A DNA stretch of 64,000 bases from JAEVLT01 sp044598425 (GCA_044598425.1 CP172536.1:1054001-1118000), one strand, 5' to 3'; positions 8,461 through 16,902 are shown, counted from the first letter of the stretch. A program made the numbers and translations. The notes: generated by a model not told the origin, from the letters alone.

Positions 8461-8501
8461 CCTTCTCCCTTCCATTGTATAATGCAATGGAAGGGAGAAG
8501 G
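8461..8501 (+). promoter_or_regulatory. Perfect 17-bp hairpin covering the RBS of the serine hydrolase gene
   Basis: The 5' arm (8461-8477) is perfectly complementary to the 3' arm (8485-8501), with the 7-nt loop TATAATG. The 3' arm (CAATGGAAGGGAGAAGG) contains the Shine-Dalgarno for the ATG at 8505, so the folded mRNA would hide the ribosome site. No T-run follows, which argues against a terminator. The loop spells a perfect -10 hexamer, TATAAT; a promoter there would make transcripts lacking the 5' arm. Confidence 0.6.
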
Positions 8502-8504
8502 GAT

Positions 8505-9680
8505 ATGACGGAAACACGAAAAGATCGATTGAACCGGATGAAAAACACACGGCAAAAAAGGGAAAGAAAACGGCTGTTTTACCAGCTTTTGTTCTTATTT
8601 TTAACGGCTATGGCATTGATCTATTTTCTACAGCAACAAGATATAAACGAGACAAAGACGAAGACCGCTAAAATTGAACATCATCTTTCAGAAAAAAAAA
8701 CGCCTTTGAAAAAAGCTTTGTCTCCCAAAGTGAAGGACGTTATGAACGAACCTGCCATTGATGAATACTTAAAAAGTTCACATTTTAACGGAACAGCGTT
8801 AGTGGTAAAGGATAATAAAGTTTTAATTAATAAAGGATATGGGTTTGCAAATATTGAAAACAAGCTGCCGAATAATTCCGAAACAGTTTTTTATATTGGA
8901 TCGATAACAAAAGTATTTATTTCCACCTCTGTGATGCAACTGCAAGTGCAAGGGAAGCTGAATGTTCATGATCCGGTAGCGAAATATATCCCTGATTTTC
9001 CGAATGGGGATAAAATATTGCTCTATCATTTGTTAACACACACATCTGGAATTCCGGAGCATTCGGAAACAAGGCAAAAAATTTCTCATGATGATTTGAT
9101 CAAGAAGATTGAACAAGGGCCTTTGAAGTTCCAGCCTGGGACGCAGTGGAATTACAGTGATTCAAATTATTCAATTCTCGCGTATATTGTCGAGAAAGTA
9201 TCAGGAGAAACTCTTGAAACGTATGTGAAACACCATATTTTTGATCCGGCAGGCATGAAACATACGGGCTTCGGCGAGGAATATTCTAAAGAACCTTATG
9301 TTTCCAAAGGTTACAAGAAAAAAGATGATCAATTGATTTCACCCACACTTCCTGATATGTCAGAGCTGTTTGGCTGCGGTGATATATACACAACTCCATA
9401 CGATTTATATTTATTTGATAAAGCACTCTATTCTGAAAAGCTATTGCCGAAGGACAGCTTAAAGCAGTTTTTCACGCCATTTAAAAATAATTATGGCATG
9501 GGTTTATACAGCGACCCCGGAAGTTACTCTGACCATGGCGTGCTCCCTGGCTGGAATGCCCTTAACAGCTTTAGCAAAAGCGGAAGGAAATTCATCGTTC
9601 TGTTATCGAATATTCAAAATGGCGTCTCATCATTGGGAACGGTCAATAATCAGATTTATTTGATGTTGAACAATTACTAA
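8505..9680 (+). CDS. Membrane-anchored serine hydrolase, beta-lactamase/PBP4* family
   Basis: This is a class C beta-lactamase-like serine hydrolase of unknown substrate, likely a D-Ala-peptide or ester. The N-terminus is strongly basic, followed by one membrane segment (about residues 25-41, FYQLLFLFLTAMALIYFL), so the catalytic domain faces outward. The S133-x-x-K136 catalytic motif is in IGSITKVF, the tyrosine motif reads YSDSNYS (YSD instead of the commoner YSN) and a late HG pair is in YSDHGVLPG. The start is ATG 8505 after GGAAGGGAGAAGG, not the upstream TTG at 8475. The hairpin over the RBS suggests translational control. Confidence 0.85.
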   Translation: MTETRKDRLNRMKNTRQKRERKRLFYQLLFLFLTAMALIYFLQQQDINETKTKTAKIEHHLSEKKTPLKKALSPKVKDVMNEPAIDEYLKSSHFNGTALVVKDNKVLINKGYGFANIENKLPNNSETVFYIGSITKVFISTSVMQLQVQGKLNVHDPVAKYIPDFPNGDKILLYHLLTHTSGIPEHSETRQKISHDDLIKKIEQGPLKFQPGTQWNYSDSNYSILAYIVEKVSGETLETYVKHHIFDPAGMKHTGFGEEYSKEPYVSKGYKKKDDQLISPTLPDMSELFGCGDIYTTPYDLYLFDKALYSEKLLPKDSLKQFFTPFKNNYGMGLYSDPGSYSDHGVLPGWNALNSFSKSGRKFIVLLSNIQNGVSSLGTVNNQIYLMLNNY

Positions 9681-9876
9681 TGAGATCTGATGTGGATTTA
9701 GTAAGTGCCAGTCGTCCAATCCCGCTTTTAAAAGATCTTGAAATCACTAGTTCTCTTTTAATTAAAATGGTGAAACAAAACCTAGCTGAGCACTGGTCTT
9801 TCAGTTGATTTTAATTATATTTTGCTAATACCTAATAACGGAGAGTATGGAACAATAAAATTTTGGTTCATTAGAT

Positions 9877-9916
9877 AAAAAAACTGGCTGAAACGATCAT
9901 TTCAGCCAGTTTTTTT
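9877..9916 (+). terminator. Strong bidirectional terminator after the serine hydrolase gene
   Basis: A perfect stem of about 17 bp centred on ACTGGCTGAAA / TTTCAGCCAGT has a 6-nt loop. It is flanked by A-runs on the left and T-runs on the right, so it can work on both strands. Confidence 0.85.
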
Positions 9917-10253
9917 CGTTTCTTCTTTCCATACTTTCTTTATGTTTCTGAAATATCTTTAAATCATACCAGAAGTCAAAAACTGCCTGGGAAGGAGGAA
10001 AGCAATAAGGAATAAAAAGGAATTGTTTCCATATTTTCTATATAAATAACGGAGAAATTTCCGTTGGAAAATTCGAGCAAATTAAAAAGAATTTATTCTA
10101 AGAACAGCCCAATGGTAATATGTCAAGCACAAAAAACTAAAGAATTGGAAATTATTTTGGCTTAAAGACGAAAAAAACCTAAAAAAGGGTATACCAAATA
10201 AACCTGCACCATTTTCAAATTTTCACCATCCTGCTTGTGTGCGAAGCTGGGCA
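9917..10253. other. AT-rich non-coding stretch
   Basis: No plausible gene, RNA or repeat is visible on either strand. Short frames lack ribosome sites. It sits between a terminator and insertion-element debris and looks like eroded DNA. Confidence 0.5.
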
Positions 10254-10445
10254 TTAGGAAGGATGTGAAAGAGTAAATCTTAATCTCTTCTTTCCGATGG
10301 TGTGTATAAATTGATTGGTGTGTTGTAGTGAATACACCAATCGTACCAATTTTCTTGCGGTTAAGTCGAGAGCACGTTTGTGATTATGCTTGCTTAGGAA
10401 CTTCTTGATATTTCTTGTTGTAAAAAGCTTTATACTCTGAATCAT
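10254..10445 (-). pseudogene. IS110-family transposase fragment, C-terminal part
   Basis: The minus-strand frame contains NHKRALDLTARKLVRLVYSL followed by QHTNQFI, the conserved C-terminal helix block of IS110/IS1111-type (DEDD/Tnp_20) recombinases. The upstream catalytic part is missing, so it is a fragment. It may or may not derive from the same element as the N-terminal fragment at 10600-10735, because the two resemble different IS110 subgroups. Confidence 0.6.
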
Positions 10446-10550
10446 GTTTACGAACAGATTCTTCAGCTTAGTACTGCTAGCATAGCTGTTATTGAAGAGC
10501 TAGAGCCTGAAACGATTGACGAAATGAATATTGAGGAAAGGATCAATTAA
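10421..10550 (+). pseudogene. Unidentified protein tail with no start
   Basis: The plus-strand frame reads KLYTLNHVYEQILQLSTASI, then an acidic end (AVIEELEPETIDEMNIEERI) and TAA at 10548-10550. It has the composition of a real C-terminus but no start or ribosome site and no recognised family. It is probably the end of a gene destroyed by insertion or deletion. Confidence 0.3.
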
Positions 10551-10599
10551 AAGGTACGAACCCCGTATTCTTGTCGACACTCTCGTTATTCCGTGGGTG

Positions 10600-10735
10600 T
10601 AAGTCCTGCCCGGGAACATAAATGTTTAGCTGTCGGGAACACGGGTAGTAACCCCCTTGTTAATTGGTGGAAGCGATACAGGCAACAACAAAAGTTTTGT
10701 GGAAATCAATACCACAGCAAATGGGATAATCAGTT
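10600..10735 (-). pseudogene. IS110-family transposase fragment, N-terminal part
   Basis: Read on the minus strand, the frame CCGIDFHKTFVVACIASTN is the typical start of an IS110-family transposase, with the first catalytic Asp in GIDFHK. It then hits a TAA where Lys is expected, and the next family pieces appear in alternating frames (GVTT in one, SRQLNIYVPG in another), so several small lesions are present. It is clearly inactive. The non-coding element end should lie at higher coordinates, and a structured region is found there. Confidence 0.65.
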
Positions 10736-10738
10736 TTT

Positions 10739-10930
10739 ATAGGGATAAACAGCATTGACTGATTGCCAAGCGATAAACGAGTAATGTTTATACAAAGATA
10801 AGTCTGCGTGCTCTTTTGTCACACTTATTTTTGCTTGGAAAGGCAATCTACACATATAATCATGCGGTCACTCCACAACCTGGAGTAGCCCACTCACCTC
10901 CGCGTGTTTGTGGTTAACTGTTATCCCTAT
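10739..10930 (-). ncRNA. Putative IS110 bridge-RNA (left-end) region
   Basis: About 190 bp directly upstream of the IS110 N-terminal remnant is highly structured. An outer inverted repeat is ATAGGGATAAACAG (10739-10752) against CTGTTATCCCTAT (10918-10930). Inside, GATTGCC...AAGC (10761-10771) pairs with GCTT...GGCAATC (10833-10848); ATAAAC (10773-10778) pairs with GTTTAT (10786-10791); and GCGG (10864-10867) with CCGC (10899-10902) encloses ACTCCA / TGGAGT (10870-10886). IS110-group elements encode their bridge RNA at this position. That it is such an RNA, and still expressed, is inference. Confidence 0.45.
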
Positions 10931-10941
10931 GACTATAGATT

Positions 10942-10995
10942 AATAAAAATAACGCTCAAGGCACAATTATTTCATTGCGTTTTGTGCCTTGAGCG
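10942..10995 (-). terminator. Terminator of the PRD regulator gene
   Basis: A perfect 14-bp stem (CGCTCAAGGCACAA, 10953-10966, with TTGTGCCTTGAGCG, 10982-10995) has a 15-nt loop. Read on the minus strand it is followed by TTATTTTTATT. It lies just after the stop of the minus-strand regulator. Confidence 0.75.
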
Positions 10996-11014
10996 AAGCG
11001 AAAGGAATGGGCGT

Positions 11015-11060
11015 AATAATGATTAGAATCAAAGATTAATAATGATTAGAATCAAAGATT
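11015..11060. repeat. Perfect 23-bp tandem duplication across the regulator stop codon
   Basis: The unit AATAATGATTAGAATCAAAG plus ATT occurs at 11015-11037 and 11038-11060 without a mismatch. The junction between copies creates the TAA that ends the minus-strand regulator. With a single copy the frame would read on past this point. Confidence 0.9.
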
Positions 11061-12994
11061 AGTTTTTCTATTTCCATTGCGTTTGATGCTTTTTTTATTT
11101 TCGTTATTAACTCATTGTCCGAAACAATATAAAATAATTTTTCAAAGAAATAGCGGTAGTCTTTGCTCTCGTTGAAATTTATTGCGATTAAAAATACTAA
11201 ATCGACTATCTGTTCGTCCCAAGGAATCGGTTTTTCCAACAGGACTGCAAGAATAACGGATTTTTTGACAAGATCCCCTGTACCGTGCGGAACGGCAATT
11301 CCTCTGGCCAAAGATGTTGATGCCTTTTTTTCACGATCTAAAACAGATTGTAAAAATCCTTCGGAAACATAATTATCGATAGATAAAAGCTTGCAATATT
11401 TCTTGATCAATTGATTTTTATCCTGTAAATCGTCTTTGAAAAACAAGATTTTGTTTCTGATTTGGTTCTCCTTATGTACCAGTTTTTGATACTCCTTTTT
11501 GATAATCCAAGAGCGGATCGTATCCTGATCATTATCAACCAGCAAGGAACTGATGGAGATCACATTTTTATTTAAATATAATGGTATGTTGGTAGAATTC
11601 AGTACAAGATCAAATTGCTCAATTATATCTTGAGTAAACTGGTTCAAAGGAATGATTTTTGTTATTAAGATTTCGTTAAACTGCTTTTCTATTTTACTTT
11701 TAAGAAATGTTGAAATCGTTAGCCCTCCATCGCAAATTAAACAGGCGGAAATATAACGTTTTTTCGTAGAGCGATTAATTGCGGCAACGATATGGAGGCA
11801 AATATAGCCTAACTCGTTTTCATCAAATACGATTTTTTCATTTTTTTCTATTTCTTCAATAGACGTCATAGTAGCAATATAAACGCTGGTATATTCGTAT
11901 TTTATTTGTGTAAGTAACGGGTTTTCAATTTTAATGCCGTAGCGGATACGGCGGATTGCTGGATTCAAATGGTTTAATAAATTTATTTTTAATTCTTCAT
12001 CTTTCGTTAAATCAATATTCAAGCTGTTGCTTAGCGACTCGGTAAATTGATCAATCAGCATTCTTGAAGTAGAGTTATAGGAAAACAATTGACTATTGTT
12101 TTGTCTCCTTGTCGTCAAAATATAATAGGTTATTTCATTCAGCTCATCATCTGTGAGGTTTAAATGAAATGCTGTTTCCAACTGAATTTTGATTAATTGT
12201 GCAACCAACTGTTCCCGAATATCATTAGTAAAATGATGATCGGATTTGACGGTTTTGCCAATTCTATTTCTTAGGACTAATATGCATAATTTAGTAATAA
12301 GGCTTGAATAGTCATAATCTGTAAAAGCCTCATTGAGATTAACTTCCGCTGTATTGACAATTTGCGCCGTTTTATTTACCACATCTGCTGTAAAAATCTT
12401 ATCAAGATTTATTTTAAGTCTGCTGTTTATTCTGGAAGGAGAGTTGCAGTCATTATTTGCTTCTAATGTTTGCAAATTAAAGCACAAATCTTTAAATGAC
12501 TTCCTAATTTGGGTCTCTTTCCCAATTAACGATAATCCATAGTTTTTTCTTCTTTCAATGCTGATTTCATATAATGATAGCCATTTTTCCGTATTCTTTA
12601 GTGTGATTTCGAGAGTAGTTTTCGACATATACAATTGCTTAGAAATGAAATCAAAGGTTGCACCAGAATGACTGCTATTAAAAAGGATAAGTAAAATATT
12701 GGTTACATCATCATATAAAACATTTCCCTTAAAAGAATGGAAATTAGACTGATTCAGTATGTTATAGATATTTTTTCTTTGATGTTCATCTGCAATAAGC
12801 TTGATACCAACCTTGGGCTTTTTGTCAATGGAAGCTCCATTCAGCAGCTGTTGGAATTCATTCGTATTAATATCGTTGTAAATAGTTCTTTGTGATATGT
12901 TGAATTGGCTGGCAATATCTTTTGCAGAAATATAGTCATGTTGTTCCAAAAGAAAGGCCAATAATTCGTGCAGCCGCTTTTTTTCCATTCGCAC
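11036..12994 (-). CDS. PRD-domain PTS-dependent transcriptional regulator (MtlR/LicR type)
   Basis: This is a transcription activator controlled by PTS phosphorylation. Domains in order: DeoR/HTH_11-like helix-turn-helix (about 1-60), a second helical DNA-binding-like part (about 80-190), PRD1 (about 200-305), PRD2 (about 315-418), an EIIB-like domain (from 415, CLICDGG, C418/C421) and an EIIA-2 domain (about 520-650, AVPH570G). PRD2 keeps both expected histidines (H342 and H401). PRD1 seems to have lost them (DYSSLITK, YYILTT). The start follows GGAGGG seven bases upstream. It is divergent from the PTS operon it presumably controls. Its C-terminus is set by a tandem duplication. Confidence 0.9.
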   Translation of the reverse strand: MRMEKKRLHELLAFLLEQHDYISAKDIASQFNISQRTIYNDINTNEFQQLLNGASIDKKPKVGIKLIADEHQRKNIYNILNQSNFHSFKGNVLYDDVTNILLILFNSSHSGATFDFISKQLYMSKTTLEITLKNTEKWLSLYEISIERRKNYGLSLIGKETQIRKSFKDLCFNLQTLEANNDCNSPSRINSRLKINLDKIFTADVVNKTAQIVNTAEVNLNEAFTDYDYSSLITKLCILVLRNRIGKTVKSDHHFTNDIREQLVAQLIKIQLETAFHLNLTDDELNEITYYILTTRRQNNSQLFSYNSTSRMLIDQFTESLSNSLNIDLTKDEELKINLLNHLNPAIRRIRYGIKIENPLLTQIKYEYTSVYIATMTSIEEIEKNEKIVFDENELGYICLHIVAAINRSTKKRYISACLICDGGLTISTFLKSKIEKQFNEILITKIIPLNQFTQDIIEQFDLVLNSTNIPLYLNKNVISISSLLVDNDQDTIRSWIIKKEYQKLVHKENQIRNKILFFKDDLQDKNQLIKKYCKLLSIDNYVSEGFLQSVLDREKKASTSLARGIAVPHGTGDLVKKSVILAVLLEKPIPWDEQIVDLVFLIAINFNESKDYRYFFEKLFYIVSDNELITKIKKASNAMEIEKLIFDSNHY

Positions 12995-13035
12995 ACCCTC
13001 CGTTTACCATTAATATTGAAATTGCAAAAGTTTAT

Positions 13036-13049
13036 TGTAAGTGCTTTCA
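13036..13049 (+). promoter_or_regulatory. Candidate cre site (CcpA)
   Basis: TGTAAGTGCTTTCA matches the catabolite-responsive element consensus (TGWAANCGNTNNCA type) except for the T in place of C in the central CG. It lies in the divergent regulator/PTS intergenic region, where carbon catabolite control would be expected. Confidence 0.4.
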
Positions 13050-13178
13050 ATAGCATTATATCCTTTTTTTTGCAATAGAAACTGTTCTTTTTTTTTCAAT
13101 ATTGAAATCAAATGTGAAAATAAATAAGGAACTATTGGTGTTGAATGTTGTAACTACCGTCAGGTACTATTTGATTAT

Positions 13179-13190
13179 CCAATCGATTGG
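13179..13190 (+). promoter_or_regulatory. Palindrome CCAATCGATTGG, candidate operator of the PTS operon
   Basis: A perfect 12-bp palindrome sits about 65 bp before the first PTS gene and about 185 bp before the divergent regulator start. Position and symmetry suggest a regulator site. No consensus is known to me for this regulator. Confidence 0.35.
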
Positions 13191-13254
13191 TTTTACCGGA
13201 AACACTAATTGAAAAGGCTACCGAAATTGATAGTTTTTGTTTGAGTAAATTATT

Positions 13255-13752
13255 ATGTCAGAAAGATGTGATGTCACTTTGGAAATTTTAGACTTAATTC
13301 AACCAGATCTAATTTTCACGCAATTAGAAGTCAAAAGTAAAAATGAACTGTTTAAGGTTTTGTCAGGGCAGTTAATAAAAAAAGGATATGTGAAAGAAAG
13401 CTTTCTTAGTGGACTGCTGGATCGTGAGAAAACTTATCCGACAGGCTTGGAATTAAAAAACTTTGGCTGTGCGTTGCCGCATACCGATAAAGAACATGTT
13501 ATTAAGCCAGTAATCACAGTTGCATTGTTAAAAAACCCGGTTGTATTTAAAAACATGGAAAACCCGAAAAATGAAGTTAATGTCAACCTTGTATTCATGC
13601 TGGCTTTAAACAATTCGGAGCATCAGATTGAAGCTCTTCGACAATTGGCAGCACTGATTCAAAATGACTCATTTTATGAAAAGGTTTCCAAAATAAAAAG
13701 CGGAGATGAAATCCTTACCATTATAAAAGGCTTCGATAGAGTTGGTATTTAA
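13255..13752 (+). CDS. PTS EIIA component, fructose/galactitol type
   Basis: This cytoplasmic phosphocarrier takes phosphate from HPr and passes it to EIIB. It has 165 residues and is a single PTS_EIIA_2 domain. The phosphorylated histidine is H76 in GCALPHTDKEHV, and the DREKTYPTG motif before it is typical. The ribosome site is weak; ATG 13255 was kept because no better start lies nearby. It is the first gene of a run of nine same-strand genes up to 21037, and EIIB and EIIC follow at once. Similar to GatA-type EIIA proteins. Confidence 0.88.
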   Translation: MSERCDVTLEILDLIQPDLIFTQLEVKSKNELFKVLSGQLIKKGYVKESFLSGLLDREKTYPTGLELKNFGCALPHTDKEHVIKPVITVALLKNPVVFKNMENPKNEVNVNLVFMLALNNSEHQIEALRQLAALIQNDSFYEKVSKIKSGDEILTIIKGFDRVGI

Positions 13753-13819
13753 ACGTAAAACAGGTTAACCTACCGCTTTACTTTTTCAAAAAAATAAAAT
13801 ATCGAAAGGAATAGAGATT

Positions 13820-14122
13820 ATGTCAAAAGGAGTAAAAGTATTAGTTTTATGTGCAGATGGTGTTGCAACTTCTACAATTGCATTAGTTGCATTACGTGAG
13901 GCATTTGAAGATATGGATGTGCCGGCTGAATTTTCACAGGGTCGTGTTGCTGACACTGCTATGACGATTGAAAATGGCGATTATGATGTGATTATTTCTA
14001 CAGCTGGTACAGAACTTGATATTAACTCTGATATTCCAATTTTTAGCGGTGTGCCATTTTTAACAGGTATCGGGAAAGAGGAAGCGATCGAAAGAATCAA
14101 AGAAATTGCCAACAATAAATAA
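13820..14122 (+). CDS. PTS EIIB component, galactitol (GatB) type
   Basis: This is the small phosphotransfer subunit between EIIA and the membrane permease. It has 100 residues. The phospho-cysteine is C11 in VLVLCADGVATSTI, the GatB-type P-loop. The GAAAGGAATAGAG region upstream supports ATG 13820. It lies between EIIA and EIIC with short gaps. Substrate cannot be read from this subunit. Confidence 0.9.
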   Translation: MSKGVKVLVLCADGVATSTIALVALREAFEDMDVPAEFSQGRVADTAMTIENGDYDVIISTAGTELDINSDIPIFSGVPFLTGIGKEEAIERIKEIANNK

Positions 14123-14147
14123 TTTGGAAAAGAGGGGGAAATAAATA

Positions 14148-15533
14148 ATGCCTTTATTTCAACAAATAATGAGTACTTTTGGTGCTGCCATTCTGTTGCC
14201 ATTCATTATTTTAATTTTTGAATTATGTCTCAAAATAAAACCTTCGAAGGCAATTCGTTCTGCCCTTTTTATCGGGATTGGTCTTAATGGATTAATTTCT
14301 ATTTTGAATCCATATTTCTTAGGGTTAATGGGGAAAGCAGTTTCAGACATGATTAAGTCAAATGGCTTACAGTTGCCATACGTTGATACAGGATGGGCAC
14401 TATTAGCAGCACTTGGTTATTCAACAACCATTGGAGCTATTATTATTCCAATGGGGATTATTGTAAACTTAATTTTACTTTCTCTAAAAATGACAGATAC
14501 ACTGGATTTAGATTTATGGAACTTTTGGCATTGGACGTTCGTCGGAAGTATGGTCTACTATGCAACGGGAAGCCTAACATTAGGTATTATTACCGCAATT
14601 GCAATTGAATTATTCCTATTATTGTTGGCAGATGTTACTGCTCCGGCATTTCAACAGCATTTCAAACTTCCTGGGATCTCATTTCCGCATGCAAGCGCTC
14701 AAGGCGGCACGATTGTAGCAATAATTTTGAAATTTGTATTTGATAAGATTGGTTTAACAAAACTTCAAGTAAGTTCTGGTACAATTCGCAAAAGATTTGG
14801 CATCATGGGAGACTCCGTTGTAATCGGTTTCATAGTAGCTGTTATCATTGGATTTATTGCATGGTTTAATAAATTGAACGAAATGGCAACATGGAGCGGA
14901 ATTTTAACATTAGGCGTTGGTACAGGCGCATTTATTTACTTATATCCTAAAGCGACTGCAGCACTTTTGGAAGGTTTCGCTGTTCTTAATGATAAAGTTA
15001 GAAGCATTTTAACCAAACACGGAACACAAAGAAATATTAACTTCGGTATGGATGGTGCATTGACAATTGGCCACCCGGATACGATTACAGTTGGTTTGTT
15101 AGGAATGATTTCTGCGGTACCGCTAGTATTCTTCTTACCTGGTAATAGATTCTTAATGTTAGCAGACTTAGGAGTAACACCATTCTTCCTAGCATCTGCA
15201 GCTGTAGCAATCTTTAGAGGAAATATCATTTGTGCTTATATTACGAACGTGATCAATATTGCGATTACATTATATTTATCAAGCGCGATTTCTCCTCAGT
15301 TTACAAGCGTTGTGAAAAAAATCGGTATGAAATTGCCTGACACGGGCTCAGCAATGGTTGGGGCTGACATAAGACCTGTGCATGGATTGTTCTATTATAT
15401 AGGCCAAAATCCAATCTATTTAGCCGTTATGATTGTAGGTACACTCGCAGTCACATATCTGTTTAGAAAAAATCCAAATATTTTCTATAAAGCAGTTGGT
15501 ACAACGAATCAAACTGAAAAGAAAGCATCTTAA
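14148..15533 (+). CDS. PTS EIIC permease, galactitol (GatC) family
   Basis: This is the membrane channel of the PTS. It has 461 residues with roughly ten to twelve hydrophobic segments and belongs to the EIIC-GatC family. Conserved stretches include SKAIRSALFIGIGLNGL near the N-terminus and FGMDGALTIGHPDTITVGLL in the second half. It starts after AGAGGGGG. Family members move galactitol, other polyols and sometimes sugar acids. The downstream enzymes here act on sugar acids, not polyols, and no polyol dehydrogenase is present, so a (keto)sugar acid substrate is inferred. Confidence 0.9.
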   Translation: MPLFQQIMSTFGAAILLPFIILIFELCLKIKPSKAIRSALFIGIGLNGLISILNPYFLGLMGKAVSDMIKSNGLQLPYVDTGWALLAALGYSTTIGAIIIPMGIIVNLILLSLKMTDTLDLDLWNFWHWTFVGSMVYYATGSLTLGIITAIAIELFLLLLADVTAPAFQQHFKLPGISFPHASAQGGTIVAIILKFVFDKIGLTKLQVSSGTIRKRFGIMGDSVVIGFIVAVIIGFIAWFNKLNEMATWSGILTLGVGTGAFIYLYPKATAALLEGFAVLNDKVRSILTKHGTQRNINFGMDGALTIGHPDTITVGLLGMISAVPLVFFLPGNRFLMLADLGVTPFFLASAAVAIFRGNIICAYITNVINIAITLYLSSAISPQFTSVVKKIGMKLPDTGSAMVGADIRPVHGLFYYIGQNPIYLAVMIVGTLAVTYLFRKNPNIFYKAVGTTNQTEKKAS

Positions 15534-15637
15534 TCAAAACTTTGAATTGCTGAATGAATTATTCGAGCCTTCCTCCAAGAAGGGGGCTTGAAAAAATGCA
15601 GTTTATTTTTACCTGCTGGAAAGGAAGATAATGAGTC

Positions 15638-16594
15638 ATGAAAAAATGGAAAGTTGTCGCAACAGCTGTGACATTTGGAAAAATAAACAAAGCACCGCTT
15701 AAGCGGTTACAAGAAAATGGCTGTGATGTAATGATTAATCCGTTTGGACGGCCTTTTACGAAAGCGGAATTCTTGGAATATGCATCCGATGCTGATGCCT
15801 TAATCGTCGGAAATGACAAAGTAAAAGCTGATATCATTGAAGGTTGCAAAAACCTCAAAGTTATTGCTAAACATGGTGTGGGTGTAGATGGTATTGATGT
15901 GAAAGCCGCAAAAGAAAGAGGAATTATAGTTACTTATGCTCCTGGAACAAATGCGGAGGAAGTTGCAGATCTGGCATTTGGTTACATGCATATGCTGGCA
16001 AGAGGACTCTATCAAGCAAACAGGGATACGAAGGATGGAAAATGGATTAAATCTACGGGGATCAGCTTGTATCAAAAAACAATAGGGATCCTTGGGCTGG
16101 GTGCAATCGGCAGAGCAACAGCAAGACGTGCTACCGGTTATGATATGAATATTTTAGGCTATGATGTAATCGAAAATCAGACAGCGTTAGACCTTGGCGT
16201 TAACTACGTGTCACTCGATGAACTGCTAGCAAAATCAGATTTTATTAGTCTGCATTTACCGTTAACGCCTGAAACTAGAAATATATTAAGCGCGGAAAAA
16301 ATCAAGTTAATTAAAAAAGGCGCTATTATTGTTAATACGGCCAGAAGGCAGCTTATTGATTATGATGCTCTGACAAAGGCATTGGAAGATGGGTCTTTAA
16401 GGGGCTATGCAACGGATGTTTATGATTTTGAGCCGCCTGAACATGATCCGCTGTTCGACTTGCCCAATGTTATCTTAACACCGCATATTGGCGGCACGAC
16501 GATTGAATCGAACCGAAGGATGGGCGATACCGCTGTTGATAATGTTCTAGCTGTTTTGAATGAAGAAAAGGCTCCGAATGTGTTCTTGAGCTAA
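15638..16594 (+). CDS. D-isomer-specific 2-hydroxyacid dehydrogenase (phosphoglycerate dehydrogenase-like)
   Basis: This is an NAD(P)-dependent oxidoreductase that interconverts 2-keto and 2-hydroxy acids. It has 318 residues. The Rossmann motif is GILGLGAIGRATAR (about 149-162). The catalytic region has NTARRQLIDYDAL, DVYDFEPPEHDPL and H-x3 in LTPHIGGTTIESN. In this operon it may reduce a 2-keto sugar acid, possibly phosphorylated, to the aldonate used by the dehydratases, as KguD does in 2-ketogluconate catabolism. That role is inference. A second, distant paralogue ends the operon (20063-21037). Confidence 0.85.
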   Translation: MKKWKVVATAVTFGKINKAPLKRLQENGCDVMINPFGRPFTKAEFLEYASDADALIVGNDKVKADIIEGCKNLKVIAKHGVGVDGIDVKAAKERGIIVTYAPGTNAEEVADLAFGYMHMLARGLYQANRDTKDGKWIKSTGISLYQKTIGILGLGAIGRATARRATGYDMNILGYDVIENQTALDLGVNYVSLDELLAKSDFISLHLPLTPETRNILSAEKIKLIKKGAIIVNTARRQLIDYDALTKALEDGSLRGYATDVYDFEPPEHDPLFDLPNVILTPHIGGTTIESNRRMGDTAVDNVLAVLNEEKAPNVFLS

Positions 16595-16611
16595 AAGGTC
16601 TGGAGCTGAAA

Positions 16612-16902
16612 ATGATGGATGAAGACAAAAAAGCAATCTTGATTAATAAGCAGGACAATGTTGCCACTGTTTTATCGCAAGTAAAGAAGAATGAAAGAAT
16701 GTCCATAACATATGGACGTGAGGTAGTCGATTCGATCATTTCTTTAAACGACATTGATATCTATCATAAGATCGCCGTTAAATCCATCAACACATTGGAA
16801 AATGTCTATAAATATGGTGAAGTAATTGGCAGGGCTGTACAACCTATTGAAAAAGGTCAGCATGTACATGTCGCAAATATCAAGGGTGTTGCAGGCAAAT
16901 GA
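16612..16902 (+). CDS. UxaA-family dehydratase, small (SAF-domain) subunit
   Basis: This 96-residue protein equals the N-terminal SAF domain of altronate/galactarate dehydratases, with IDIYHKIAVKSI, YKYGEVIGRA and IEKGQHVHVANI. In this layout the dehydratase is split in two genes; the large subunit follows with a 4-bp ATGA overlap. It is start-adjacent to the dehydrogenase gene (17-bp gap). It should work only together with the next gene. Confidence 0.88.
   Translation: MMDEDKKAILINKQDNVATVLSQVKKNERMSITYGREVVDSIISLNDIDIYHKIAVKSINTLENVYKYGEVIGRAVQPIEKGQHVHVANIKGVAGK

Noticed and set aside
9680..9808. 42-codon ORF overlapping the stop of the serine hydrolase gene (MRSDVDLVSASRPIPLLKDL start)
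   Set aside because: It has a TAATG overlap but no ribosome site or known family. It could be a remnant but is too weak to list as a gene.
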